Positions 1-10,907 of a stretch of DNA of 64,000 nucleotides are shown here, in pieces (positions within the stretch are counted from its first letter, which is position 1; every line of letters begins with the position of its first letter). The stretch comes from Brasenia schreberi (taxonomy: Eukaryota > Streptophyta > Magnoliopsida > Nymphaeales > Cabombaceae): positions 17,291,501-17,355,500 of the forward strand of contig JAYKKT010000073.1 in assembly GCA_036023115.1 (NCBI GenBank). Reading direction: 5' to 3'. The notes under the pieces are model-generated. The model saw only the letters and a list, made by a program, of their open reading frames with translations. It was not told the DNA's origin and did no database searches. Position numbers and translations under genes: made by a program.

Positions 1-150
1 TTTTTCTTGATTTTTTTCGATTTTTTACTATTTTTTATTAATTTTTAATTATTTTTACATTATTTTAATATTAAAGTACGATACGATACGATACGCCCGT
101 ATCGTGGAGCCCAGCGATACACGATACGATACGCGTCAGACAACACTGTG
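1..150. repeat. T-rich tract and CGATACG-type simple repeat in an intron
   Basis: Bases 1-60 are runs of T broken by single A/C/G. Bases 75-140 hold repeated ACGATACGAT units in both orientations around a short GC core, so the segment can fold on itself. It lies in what should be the second intron of the XBAT-type gene on the minus strand. Confidence 0.6.
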
Positions 151-164
151 AGAAACTGAAAAAC

Positions 165-478
165 CTGACCGCGGTAATTCCTTGAATTGACATGTGCTTC
201 ATGCTCAAGCAATAAGTTCACCATCTGCACAAAAAGTAATGAGAAAAACAAAGACACCAGACCCTATTAGAAAGGAAACATATGTAACACAATCTGCAAA
301 CCTCATTGTGGCCTTTTGTGGCCGCAAAATGCAAAGGAGAATTGAGGCCTCTTAACGTGGAGTATTTAGCAAGGCAAGGATTGAATTCCAGGAGCATGCG
401 TGCTTCGATAAGATCACCATCTCTCGCAGCAGAAACCAAACGCTCTCCAGAAGCAGAACAACCAAACGAATTCCCCAT
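165..478 (-). CDS. XBAT32/33-type ankyrin-repeat RING E3 ligase, N-terminal exons (partial)
   Basis: Two exons of a minus-strand gene. Exon 1 (302-478) starts at an ATG giving [20 protein letters not shown] and runs through a first ankyrin repeat ([13 protein letters not shown]) to a GAG|GTTTGC donor. Exon 2 (165-224) follows a TTTGTGCAG acceptor, encodes [20 protein letters not shown] and ends at CAG|GTTTTT. Both exons are in phase. The N-terminus and the RNYRGQ motif match my memory of plant XBAT32/XBAT33 proteins, which carry ankyrin repeats followed by a C-terminal RING finger and act as ubiquitin E3 ligases; XBAT32 is known for turnover of ACC synthases in ethylene synthesis. The remaining ankyrin exons and the RING domain would lie left of the window. 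Whether the gene is complete cannot be seen; the intron entering the window edge is repeat-rich. Confidence 0.82.
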
Positions 479-1310
479 ATCCTAAACTATTCAATCAAGA
501 TACACTCAACTTTCCCTATATCAATTAACCCACAAGAAATTCATCTTAAAATCCACTACAATTCATTATTTCCAATCTCAATCGCCATCATTAATCAAAT
601 ACTCGGAATAAATCATCAGTAAAGAGAAAATCCACCTCACAATTCCATCCAACCATTGTTATATATACTTTTCAACAAAACTTCACATAAAACATGAAAT
701 TCTGAGCACCTTCGTACTATCTACACAACTAATCCAAATAACCCAGAAATCAACTAGAAAACAGCAAATCCATCTCAGATTCTTCCCCAATCTTCGACTC
801 TAAATTGGAAGCTATCCTTTATCAGCTAACCTACAACACTATCATGCAAAAAAAAATCTACCAACAAACAGAACTCTTTTACTCCTCTTTTGGGTGGTCG
901 TGCGTTCTGCTTAGGAGAAAGCCTCCGGCTCACTAGGTCAATCCTGGTACACGAGCGGAGTCCACGAAAACGCAACCGCCGACATTGATGAAAGTCTCTG
1001 GGATCGGGGTCATGGCTTGTGGTTGTCGATGCCTATCGTTAGAGTCTCCTAATGTCATCTCTCTCCCGGGTAGTTGTGGAAAGATGATGACTTAACCACC
1101 AACGGCGTAGAAAGGAGGCAACATGGCAAGAAGAAGCCTATATCGTCGCGACACCCCTCTTGCGTGTTGCCTCTCTCTTTGGCCCCACGCCTTCAACGTC
1201 CCAATGAAATGGGATTTAACTTATTGGATTTTCTCCAGATCCATCCCCCACTTTAGATCTGTTGACAAATTCATCTACCATCTTTTTCTAATTTCAGACA
1301 CGACGAAACG
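479..1310. other. Intergenic, upstream of the XBAT-type gene
   Basis: AT-rich sequence to about 880, then a GC-richer stretch (890-1250) with only short ORFs. It should contain the promoter and 5'UTR of the minus-strand XBAT-type gene. No further gene is recognised. Confidence 0.4.
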
Positions 1311-1312
1311 GT

Positions 1313-1354
<42 letters not shown>

Positions 1355-1372
1355 TATATATATATATATATG

Positions 1373-1406
<34 letters not shown>

Positions 1407-1484
1407 AAACTTGTTAGATAATTCGTATGAATATGAACCGTTCAATTGGCAAGAAGGATAGTTTATGTTTGAAAAATCTTATAA

Positions 1485-1558
<74 letters not shown>
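1311..1558. repeat. Composite (TC)n-(AT)n-(GA)n microsatellites
   Basis: 1316-1350 is (TC)n, 1351-1372 is (AT)n and 1372-1408 is (GA)n, together a near-perfect inverted repeat able to form a long hairpin. A second block has (AT)n at about 1482-1522 followed by (AG)n to 1558. Confidence 0.9.
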
Positions 1559-1562
<4 letters not shown>

Positions 1563-1648
1563 TTGTTAGACTCCGTTAGATAATTCGTATGAATATGAAC
1601 CGTTCAATTGGCAAGAAGGATATTTTATGTTTGAAAAATCTTATAAAG
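1407..1648. repeat. Direct duplication of an ~80-bp unit flanking a microsatellite
   Basis: The segment 1407-1487 recurs at 1559-1648 with very few differences. The second copy has an extra CTCCGTTAGA. Between them lies the (AT)n(AG)n tract. The unit itself is not recognised. Confidence 0.85.
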
Positions 1649-1650
1649 TA

Positions 1651-2310
1651 GATGCTATACTTTGTATCTTTTGCTTTTCAAAAAACAATTCTACTTCTTA
1701 TTTTTTAATTCAAATCTTCTACCTCCCCAATTCAATGAATTAAATTAAAAATGATGTTCCAGTATGAATGGGAGTCTAGCAATTCTTAATTATATATAAA
1801 ACTTCACTCTCGCTCAAATCTACTCAATCATCTCAAACCTTTGATTGACATGATTAATGATAGAGATTTGAATTAAAAATATTCTTATACTTTTGTATCT
1901 TATATTTAATTCACCTTATGAATTAAATACTTTTTTCTTTATCTCTTTAACAATTCATTTTAAAGATAAAATGATTGAGTTAACAAGGTAAATTTGAGCA
2001 CCAATAAGGTATGAGCATTTACCACTAACCCTCTCTCTCTTTCTTTATATATAGAGGGAGTCTTAAGTACATAATGTCTTTTGCTCCATAATCTTACATA
2101 AACATCTTCATTTTGATCTCTAAACAATTTTCAACCATTGATATTATGTTAATGGATGGTTGAAAATTCAATTAAAAAGAAAAAAGTATATGTGAATAAA
2201 ATACACCTACAGAAATAACATATATAGGTTTTGCTTTTTCAATTTAAATTTAAGTTATTCATTATCCAAGATAGTATATGTGAATAAAATACACCTACAA
2301 AAAGTATCTT
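1651..2310. other. AT-rich intergenic sequence with MITE-like segments
   Basis: No gene seen. The stretch contains phrases such as TTTGATTGACATGATTAATG that recur with variation near 6500, 51850 and 52090, which suggests remnants of one short hairpin (MITE-like) family. A second imperfect repeat, GTATATGTGAATAAAATACA, occurs twice (about 2187 and 2275). Confidence 0.4.
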
Positions 2311-2314
2311 TTTC

Positions 2315-2432
2315 TTTTTTTACAAAGAAAGGCTCAAACCTAACAGGCGCATGCACTCTCGTGGAGTCGAATTCTCCACCAGCAGAAGGGTGCGGTGCCT
2401 TGCCAGTTGAACTAATGCACTTGGGGCATAAT
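2315..2432 (-). mobile_element. tRNA-derived SINE
   Basis: Read on the minus strand it has a polymerase III box A-like TTAGTTCAACTGGCA followed about 35 bases later by a box B-like GAATTCGACTCC. This is the layout of plant tRNA-derived SINEs. Ends are approximate. Confidence 0.55.
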
Positions 2433-4984
2433 GTTTAGATTTTGGGTAGATGATAATATAGCGACTGATGGAACTAGATCCAATATAGAATGAAGAGGTA
2501 TTGGTATTGGTATATGCTTAATCATGTTCAAATTTACTTGATCATTTTTATCATTTGATCAATAAGATCAATAATGGAGATTTGAATTGTGCCATTGTGC
2601 AATACATCAACTATGCATATTTCTAATGTAAAATTCTTTTATGTTTTTCATGTTTGCGAGATGATGATATGCTGGAATTACAAACTATATTAATGTCATG
2701 ATCAGCTCCCCCCAATCTAAGAAAAGTAATTAGGCTAAGGTAGAGAAAGTGGAAGCACTCGGTGCTAGCTCCAAGCTAGCAGCTTTCAGGACTGTTGAGT
2801 ACGAAAAAGATAATTCGAATCATACTTTGTCATATGTGATGGGCATACAACTACAGTTAGCTGCTGCTAGTTGCTCGGCTGAGGTGAACTTAAAAGCACA
2901 TTGCCACAGTTCCGTGAGCTAAAGATGGGAAAACACCGTCCCTTAATTTTGATCACGAACTGGCTCTCACCTGGCAGTGTCTTGCTGGTAGAGTTCGCCT
3001 TGTTACTTGCTCTCACGTGGCGGTGCCTCCGGCTTCATGGGGCGGCTCTACCTGGGCTACCGCCCCGAGATTAAGTAGAACAGAATTGACTGGGTGCACC
3101 ATTAAGCAGTAAGGAAAAACATCTGCTGAGCGTGGGCAGAAAACAGAACCATGGGAAAATAGTGCCGCCTGATCTACGTCCGTGTGCAGAAGTCTTTGCC
3201 GATGGTTTGAACCGTGGTTGGAGAAGAGCAAAGCCATGGGGAGTAATGAGTATGCAAAGACTCGTGCTTGCCGAAAGGCCATATTTCTACGGGTGTCTGG
3301 CTGATTGGTTAAGTTATATCATATGGTGCATCTAAGGTTATTAAATAACGTGCTATTATGTTTTTATTAGTACTCTCATGTGTTAAAATATTAAATATTT
3401 CGAACATCAGCGGTCTTAAAAGGTACCATCTAGAAAAATATTATCTTTACTAACAGAAATAAATGTTTTATTTAACCGCTGAAAAAGTGCTAAAAGCAAG
3501 CTTTATCCCATACTGATTCGAGTCAGCTGCATGAATTCTTGTTGGTGAGGGTAAAACAACCGAATGAGTTTTAGGGGTGTTCATGGGGCATGGCGGAACT
3601 GGGATCAAAGTCAAAGCCCCATCCCAGTTTCAGAACCTTATTCTTATCCCCACAATGAAAACCAAAAACAGCCTCATTCCCATCTCCGTGTTTTTATGGG
3701 TTCTCGGGGAACCGTAAGAGAAAAGAGAGATGCTCAAACATACGTTGAAACTCATTTTTACATATAATATAAAATGAAACCTAATTTATACAAAATGCAT
3801 CTAAATTGAACATATTATAAATGAATATGACGGTGAGTTCACGAATTCAAAAAAGGATAACATTTTCTTTTATTATTTTTAGATGACCTAACTTTCTAAA
3901 ATCAATGAGAGAAAGGGTCGATGTCGGGTTCACATGACAAAGACCTGCTATCCCATCCCCGTCCTTATCTCCATTGGATATTTCCTTCTCCTTTATCCGA
4001 GTTTGACCATACCTGGGACCAGCTATAGAGGAAGTTAGATTGGGGCCAACTGTTTTAAACTAAGTTTTCATGGAATCAGGTATGGAACCAAGTATGTTTT
4101 GATTCCATCTTGAGACTTAAACCGTTCGAAACTTGAAAAAACTATTTAAAAGTTTAAAATTAAAAAAATTATATAGAACTGGCAGCTTGAAACCCCCGAT
4201 TCTTGTTTTGACCAGGTTTTGATTCTATAGAATATAGAACTGGAACAGAACTGAGTGATCCCTGTTACGGTCTAGCTTCACCAGTTCTAGTTCCGGCCGG
4301 TTTCTGAAGTGATTCAGTTCGACCGGCAGAATGCATTCTCTTAATATAAAACCTGACTTTTCTTACAGCACACTCAGTTATAGGCCCGCAAGAGAAAAGC
4401 TTGTCAGTGATTAATCTTCACCTTACAGCAAAAACTCCTTGCATCGGGCCAGATCACCAATCATGGCCTGTCACTATAATTCCATTTTCTAGTGACAAAT
4501 CTCACTAGTTGCTTAGCTATTTAATGTCACACAAAACTTTGCGTGCACTCTTATTTACGAAGAATGCTTGCTTCATTGATGAGATTCATATAGATTCAAT
4601 ATTTACGGTAGGAATGTTGTCAATGTAATGAAGATCCCATTCACAATTTTGTAAGTTAAAAAATATACGTCATTAATATATATATATATATATATGTAGT
4701 GCCAAATTTAACAGGATTAAAAAAATATATTAAAAAACTAAGTTCATTGTTTTGTTTTTGTTATTAAATTAACTTAAATTAAAAACAAGTGAGAAGCTTA
4801 CAAGGTGTACATACTCAACTATCAGTTGTTCAAGAAAGGCAAAACACCTTGAATGGCATATTTGTACATACAACACAAGTTTTAAGAGGGATATGTATAC
4901 AAAATCACTACAATCCTGTCTCAAAACAGTTTTCTACTAAGTTTCACACTAGCTAATAACATCTACACCAAGTTCATTCTATTT
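2433..4984. other. Intergenic, no gene recognised
   Basis: Several short ORFs on both strands show no family resemblance. 3560-3720 and 4040-4330 contain GGTTCCGGTT-like degenerate repeat text that also appears near 10750, 21300 and 30230, probably an old dispersed repeat. A short (TA)n tract is at 4676-4694. Confidence 0.4.
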
Positions 4985-5110
4985 GCACCCAGAGTGTTAG
5001 CTCACCTGACAAACCTCTTTGACTCCTACGATGCAGGTGGCGAGTTCGATTCTTGAGAGGTACATGCGTATGTTTGTTAGGCTTCAGCCTCCTATTATTA
5101 ACATAGTGAT
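4985..5110 (+). mobile_element. tRNA-derived SINE
   Basis: Box A-like TTAGCTCACCTGACA and box B-like GAGTTCGATTCTT about 40 bases apart, then the tail phrase TAGGCTTCAGCCTCCT. The same tail phrase occurs in the minus-strand copy at 5222-5352, so the two belong to one family. Confidence 0.62.
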
Positions 5111-5221
5111 ATGTGGGTAAAGAAAATAAAGCAACTGTTTTATGCCACTAACAATTGCCTTAGGCCTCAAAATTTTAGGTCACCAATTATAGCTTAGGCT
5201 TCTGTAAGTTTTAGGTCACAC

Positions 5222-5352
5222 TTAATAAGGCCCCATTTTTTCTTGTTACAAGAGGAGGCTGAAGCCTAAAACACCCACCCACACGTGCTCCCATTGGGAG
5301 TCGAACTCTCAGCACCAACCACAATGCTAGAGTGCCCTGCCAATAGTTTTGA
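5222..5352 (-). mobile_element. tRNA-derived SINE, same family as the copy at 4985
   Basis: On the minus strand: box A-like CTAGCATTGTGGTTG, box B-like GAGTTCGACTCCC, then TTAGGCTTCAGCCTCCTC. Its head borders the (GGT)n microsatellite. It lies inverted with respect to its neighbour 110 bases away. Confidence 0.6.
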
Positions 5353-5355
5353 GTA

Positions 5356-5405
5356 GCGGTGGTGGTGGTGGTGGTGGTGGTGGTGGTGGTGGTGGTGGTG
5401 GTAGT
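5356..5405 (+). repeat. (GGT)n trinucleotide microsatellite
   Basis: About fifteen tandem GGT units, directly beside the 5' end of a minus-strand SINE. ORFs that read poly-Val or poly-Thr here are artefacts of the repeat. Confidence 0.95.
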
Positions 5406-5639
5406 GGTTAAATATACCACCAGTATCCAGAGCCCGATAATCCCGACTAATTGGGAGTGTCTAGAGCCCGAAGGATCCCAACTAATCCGCTTCTATCCTG
5501 GCCAGCAGACTCTAGGGGTAAAGCTCTTTCAATACTGGTTTGTCATTAGGAGAATGAAATTCTTGAGTTTGTACAATTTTTTTTATACAGCTCTTATCAT
5601 ACGATTCAAAAACTTGATTGTTTGACATTAGCACACATC

Positions 5640-5745
5640 TTGAATGGCATAATCAGCAGATGGCTAGGTTTGACTCGAACCAGGAGCAACTCGGTTCAAT
5701 CCCAGCACTGACATGTTGATCTTGAAAGCCACATTTGTTATTTTA
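5640..5745 (+). mobile_element. tRNA-derived SINE
   Basis: Box A-like ATCAGCAGATGGCTA and box B-like CGGTTCAATCCC about 40 bases apart. Family relation to the neighbouring SINEs is not clear. Ends are approximate. Confidence 0.45.
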
Positions 5746-6670
5746 TTTCGAAAAAAGAAGCAATTGAAAGTAACAAGGGGCCTTCATTGTTATTATCTGT
5801 TATTGAAACTTGAAGGATCACGTTCTAAGCATCACTTAGATGTTGAAATATGAAAGAACAATAATGGTACTTGGTTGGCCCGGAAAAGGGCGGAAGGACC
5901 AGATCCAGAATTGGGTCCACTAGGCCCAGATCCAGAATTGGGTCCACTGGGTAGATTCTATTCAAAAGTTGCCCTTTATGGGTAAACGATAAACTGGATG
6001 TAAGAAGCTTATTCGGTCTTCTTGAAAATGAAATAACTAGGGGTGGCAAATCGGGTGGACGGACAAGATTGGGTTGGGTAATTTCGGGTTTAGGTCAAAA
6101 CTAGTTGACACAGACATGGTCGGATTTTTCACTCGGGTTCATTTTGAAAACCCTCGGTCAACCTAGAGCTAACCTGATTTTTGTTTGGTCACTTTTGAAT
6201 GGCTCGAACCCAACTTTGGGTGTCTGACCCTCGACCAAGACACGGATTTTCATGTCGGGTTGTTGGTTGGGACCTACAATGCCATCTTTAGAATAACTAA
6301 GTTCTCTGTCTTTTTTTTTGTTTCCCTTAAAAGTTACGTTAGGTAGCTAGGGCGTGGACACAAGAATGGCAATGGGTTGGTATACTTTTACCTCGCTCCG
6401 TACCTAAACCTCAACTTTAGGTATACTTGTTTCCAACTTGAACCTCAATTTTGTGTTTTATACATGCATTATGCTTAAATCCACTTAAACATTTCAATCA
6501 TTTGATTGATATGATTAATAATGAAGATTTTAATTTAACAAACTATTAGTATGAAAAATAAAATGGTACTTTTACTTTTAAAATTTAAATCTCTACAATT
6601 GACTATACTAATCAAACACTTGAAATTTTTAAGTAGATTTAAAGGTGGAATATGTATGCGGATTTATCAC

Positions 6671-6756
<86 letters not shown>

Positions 6757-7066
6757 TGTGTGCATGCATGTGTATGTAATTCCTATACCCGCAACCCGAA
6801 CTTCAACCTGATCTAACCGGGTATTCCCTGCACCATTCGGATCAGGTTGGGTCGGGGCCACGGGTCTGGGGCAATATTGTAGCCCCGGTTTGAAATTTAT
6901 ATCATAGCACCCCATTTGTTGGATTAGCATGGTTTTTTAGCACAGCTTTACTAAACGAACATAGTAAACCAAATTAGGGCCGTAGCTTAGCAGGGACGAA
7001 AGACTTTCTGGGGAAACTTTCTCGTCTGCGCATCAAAAGTAATTAAACGGGTTGCTGCCATGAAAG
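5746..7066. other. Intergenic upstream of the PPR gene
   Basis: No gene seen. A ~27-bp unit containing CCAGAATTGGGTCCACT is present twice in tandem at 5905-5955. A phrase typical of hAT-type ends, AGGGGTGGCAAA, is at about 6038, but no partner end was found. The 6433-6670 stretch resembles the MITE-like family seen at 51.8-52.3 kb. Confidence 0.4.
6674..6752. repeat. (AT)n microsatellite
   Basis: About 39 uninterrupted AT units ending in TATGCGTGTGTGCATG. It borders the MITE-like stretch at 6433-6670. Confidence 0.97.
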
Positions 7067-9508
7067 ATGCGACGCTTCCGTGCATGCAAATGGCAGCACA
7101 CTCTGGAGAACTGCCTTCACCGAGACGATGTGCAACGAGCCAAACTCGTTCACTACCTCATGCTCTCAAAGGGTATAATCCCGTCAATCTTCTCTGCCAA
7201 TCGGCTTCTCGATATGCTATCGGAGGTCGGGGAGATCGACCAGGCGAGCGAAGTGTTCGACGTAATGCCCCACAGAGACGAGTACTCGTGGAACACTATG
7301 ATCAAGGGCTACGCTCGCTGCGGCTTTCTTGTCGAAGCTCAGCGGCTGTTTGACACCGCTCCTGGCCGCGCTCCAGTTACTTGGTCGTCGCTGATTTCTG
7401 GGTACGCTTTGAATGGGTGCATGCATGAAGCTATGGAATTGTTCTGGAGAATGCATTTGGAGGGATTGAAGCCCAACGAATACACGTTTGGCAGCGTCTT
7501 GAGAGCGTGCGCGGCGTCTCTGAGACTCTCCTGCGGCCAACAGGTTCATGCCCAGCTCCTTAAAATTGGTTTTGGTTCCGATGTTTTCGTAGTTACGGGT
7601 CTTGTTGACATGTATGCTAAATGCAGGAGAGTTCAGGAATCATATCATCTGTTTGAGAGAATGCCTGAGAGGAATATGGTTCTTTGGACCTCCATGGTCT
7701 CTGGTTTCTCTCAAAATGGAAAAGGCCTTAAGGCAATTGAGACCTTCCGGGACATGCATCGGTATGGTATCAGGCCGAACCAGTTCACCTTCCCAAGCGT
7801 TCTTAATGCTTGTGCCATCGTCTTTGATGTCGCGACTGGAGCTCAGATACATGCCTGTATAATTCAGACAGGGTTTGAGTCTAATGTCTTTGTGGAAAGT
7901 GCATTGGTCGATATGTACTCAAAATGTGGGGACCTCAATAGCGCAGAATTGGTACTGGACAATATGAAAGTTGCTGATGAGGTCTCATGGAATTCAATGA
8001 TCGTGGGGTATGTGAGACATAGACAGGAAGCCAGAGCTCTGTCACTCTTCCAAAGAATGCATGTGACGAACATGAAAATTGATTATTTTACTTATCCTTC
8101 TGTTCTCAATGCTTTTGCTTATCTAAATGAGCCTAAACATGGGCAGGCTGTTCATTCCATGATTGTGAAAAGTGGGTTTGATTCACATAGACATGTTGGA
8201 AACGCTTTGGTCGATATGCATGCAAAATGTGGAAGCTTGGACTATGCATTTTCCGTGTTCATCAACATGCCTGAACCGGATGTAATATCCTGGACCTCTC
8301 TGATCACCGGTTATGTACATCATGGATTTCATGAAGAAGCTCTCAAGTTGTTCTGTGATATGAGAGCCACTGGCATCAGCGTGGACGAATTTATCCTCGC
8401 CAGTGTTCTATGTGCTTCCGCTGGAATAACAGTCCTTGAAGTGGGGCGTCAAATTCATGGGGTCTTTGCAAAATCTGGTTTTGGATCATCTTTGTCTATC
8501 GAAAATGCACTTGTGACTATGTACGCAAAGTGCGGATGCATCATGGATGCACATAAAGTCTTTGACTCGATGCCGGTTCGAGATGTTGTCTCTTGGACTG
8601 CTTTAATTGTGGGTCATGCCCAGAACGGCAGAGGGAACGTTTCTTTGCAACTCTACGAAGAAATGCTCTCTTTTGGAACTAAGCCCGACTTCATCACCTT
8701 CGTTGGAGTGCTTTTTGCTTGTAGCCATGTCGGACGTGTAGAGGATGGTCGTCGATATTTTGAGTCTATGAGCAAATCGCATGGCATAAGTCCAAGTGCG
8801 GAACATTATGCCTGCATGATTGACCTTTTAGGTCGAGCAGGACAGATGGATGCAGCTGAAGAGCTTCTAAATGAGATGCCAGTCGAGCCCGACGCAACTG
8901 TGTGGAAAGCACTCCTTTCTGCTTGCAGAGTCCATAGAAAAATTGAACTTGGAGAAAGGGCAGCTCAAAGCCTTCTTGCAATAGAGCCTCAAAATGCAGT
9001 CCCATATATCTTATTGGCTAATATGTACTCTTCTACTGGTAGATGGGACGATGCAGCGAAAATTCGAAAGTTGATGAAGTCGAGAGGAGTGACTAAAGAG
9101 CCAGGTTGCAGTTGGATTGAGGTGTACAACACCGTTCATTCTTTTCTTGCTGAAGATAGAGGCCATCCGAAGATGCCTGAAATATATGCTAAGATCAATG
9201 AAGTTATGATTCTGATCAAGGAAGCTGGTTATGTTCCAGACAAAACTTTTGCCTTGCATGATGTTGATGAAGAGGGGAAAGAGCTTGGCCTTGCATACCA
9301 CAGTGAGAAATTGGCTGTTGCATTTGGCCTCCTTGTAGTCTCCCGGGGCCGGCCCATCAGGATTGTAAAGAACCTTCGTGTATGCGGCGACTGCCATTCT
9401 GCTATTAAGTATATATCCAAAGTCTTTTCCAGGGAGATCGTTGTCAGGGACGCGAACTGTTACCATCACTTCAGTGAGGGTATGTGTACTTGCAAGGATT
9501 ATTGGTGA
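7067..9508 (+). CDS. PLS-class pentatricopeptide repeat protein with E and DYW domains (At3g61170-like)
   Basis: A single uninterrupted 813-codon ORF, the usual intron-free form of PLS PPR genes. A tandem series of P, L and S repeats (motifs such as VSWNSMIVGYV, DVFVVTGLVDMYAKC, VISWTSLITGYVHHG) fills residues ~40-630, followed by E/E+ motifs (EPGCSWIEV). The DYW domain starts near 721 and keeps its deaminase-like signature: HSE at 745-747, CGDCH from 773, the HH pair at 800-801, CTC at 807-809 and the terminal DYW. Such proteins act in mitochondria or plastids and carry out C-to-U RNA editing at single sites chosen by the repeats. The order of repeats and the wording of the C-terminus resemble Arabidopsis At3g61170 as I recall it; that copy is shorter at its C-terminus. 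I chose the ATG at 7067 because it opens the long frame; the ATG at 7060 is out of frame. The N-terminus is basic and fits an organelle targeting peptide. Confidence 0.95.
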   Translation: MRRFRACKWQHTLENCLHRDDVQRAKLVHYLMLSKGIIPSIFSANRLLDMLSEVGEIDQASEVFDVMPHRDEYSWNTMIKGYARCGFLVEAQRLFDTAPGRAPVTWSSLISGYALNGCMHEAMELFWRMHLEGLKPNEYTFGSVLRACAASLRLSCGQQVHAQLLKIGFGSDVFVVTGLVDMYAKCRRVQESYHLFERMPERNMVLWTSMVSGFSQNGKGLKAIETFRDMHRYGIRPNQFTFPSVLNACAIVFDVATGAQIHACIIQTGFESNVFVESALVDMYSKCGDLNSAELVLDNMKVADEVSWNSMIVGYVRHRQEARALSLFQRMHVTNMKIDYFTYPSVLNAFAYLNEPKHGQAVHSMIVKSGFDSHRHVGNALVDMHAKCGSLDYAFSVFINMPEPDVISWTSLITGYVHHGFHEEALKLFCDMRATGISVDEFILASVLCASAGITVLEVGRQIHGVFAKSGFGSSLSIENALVTMYAKCGCIMDAHKVFDSMPVRDVVSWTALIVGHAQNGRGNVSLQLYEEMLSFGTKPDFITFVGVLFACSHVGRVEDGRRYFESMSKSHGISPSAEHYACMIDLLGRAGQMDAAEELLNEMPVEPDATVWKALLSACRVHRKIELGERAAQSLLAIEPQNAVPYILLANMYSSTGRWDDAAKIRKLMKSRGVTKEPGCSWIEVYNTVHSFLAEDRGHPKMPEIYAKINEVMILIKEAGYVPDKTFALHDVDEEGKELGLAYHSEKLAVAFGLLVVSRGRPIRIVKNLRVCGDCHSAIKYISKVFSREIVVRDANCYHHFSEGMCTCKDYW

Positions 9509-9526
9509 TCTGCTGATACAATACAA

Positions 9527-9919
9527 TTAGTGCCAACTAATAGCGAGCTTGTTCACCAATAGGTTAGATCCTATAGCCGCAGCAGAAACAGAATGTGCAA
9601 CAACGAATACGATCCACCATGGAAGGTCTTTCTTGGCCATAAATGGGTTGCCATCAAGTTCGGTAGCTCGATGGCTATGTTCATCGCCAGGGGTTAGATT
9701 GATTTGTCTGGCTGGAACCGGCATAGCGTTGTTGGCAGAATCACAGAGGCAATCTTCCCCAGACTCAATGCACAAATTCGAGGCTTCACCTGCAAATGCC
9801 TTGGAGCTCCGTGTTTTGAATTGAAAAATATGGGTTGACTGATCTGAGCATACCACGGGTGCAATTTTCTGGAAGTTGGCCTGACTAGGGGCTTGGCTTT
9901 CTGATAGAAGGTCGGGAGA
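9527..9919 (-). CDS. Unrecognised ORF with one C-terminal hydrophobic segment
   Basis: Minus-strand frame of 130 codons, open from just after a TGA to a TAA, tail to tail with the PPR gene and about 20 bases away. There is no ATG at its left end, so it would be an exon or a relic. The translation is evenly mixed and protein-like: a polar N-terminal half (QANFQKIAPVV, FKTRSSKAFAGEASN), an acidic Cys-containing segment (CIESGEDCLCD), and near the C-terminus WWIVFVVAHSVSAAAIGSNL, one likely membrane segment. An overlapping frame starting at about 9981 cannot be joined to it without a frameshift or splice. I do not recognise the family. It could also be the 3'UTR region of the PPR gene. Confidence 0.3.
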   Translation of the reverse strand, partial: SPDLLSESQAPSQANFQKIAPVVCSDQSTHIFQFKTRSSKAFAGEASNLCIESGEDCLCDSANNAMPVPARQINLTPGDEHSHRATELDGNPFMAKKDLPWWIVFVVAHSVSAAAIGSNLLVNKLAISWH

Positions 9920-10843
9920 TCAATACCGAGTGCGCGCATCTGGTAGGATAACCCAAGCTTGTCAAAGAAAGAGTATCGCAAAGTATGCTAGAACGTTTGG
10001 GTTTATCATTGAGATGCTGCTCAAAAGTTGTAAATTAGGGTTGCAAATTTTTGACATGAGAGGGTAACTGGAGAAGGCTTAAGCTTGAAGGCAGGTTTTC
10101 TTCTATACGGAACTGTATGTATTTTATGTCCATCCATAAAAATTGCTTTGAAGAATGAACTTATTTCTGTGTTGGATTTGGACTGAGATTAAGCTTCTGA
10201 AAACCCTGGTTTTCTCTTTAATACATGCATGTAGCTTCATCTCCACATGCTCTAATCCTCTGAGTTTGGCTAGAGGCCTGTTCCACCTTTCTTCTGCTCA
10301 GTCATTTGATATCGCATCAAGAACGTGAGAGGTATGCTTTTCTCTACTTTATAAGAACATAACAGTGGTTGTTTGGTGTTCAAGGTGTAAAGTAGGAGAG
10401 GGCACGTCATAATAAACTTCTCACAAAACTACCTTTTCAAGAACAAGGACTTAAAAAGTACATAGAGATACGTAGGTGTGGTAAACGAGCCGAACAAACT
10501 GAACAACCCTGTCTTTTGCCTCGTCTTCTGTACAAACTAAGCTAACTGCTAGCCGAACAGCTTCGGCTCGAACATGTTCGCAAACTGCTCTTCATCATCT
10601 TATGACCTAACCAAGATGGAAGAGAGAATTTCTTGAATACCCTAAGCCTTCATTTACCTTGAGTCTTTCTATGTGAAAAAGCTAAACCAAAATTGGCAAT
10701 TCATGAATCTTATACTAGTACAATTACCTTGGGAGAACCACGCTGGACATACCATGGTTCTATTGAAAATCATTTCGGTTCAGTTCGATTTTCTAGGGCC
10801 AAAAACAGAATAACTGAACATAAATGTGTATATAAATATTATG

Positions 10844-10907
<64 letters not shown>

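Noticed and set aside
5211..5625. Poly-Thr and poly-Val ORFs
   Set aside because: Translation of the (GGT)n microsatellite.
9011..9526. 171-codon minus-strand ORF opposite the PPR C-terminus
   Set aside because: It lies antisense to the conserved DYW domain, whose frame is fully constrained. No family resemblance.
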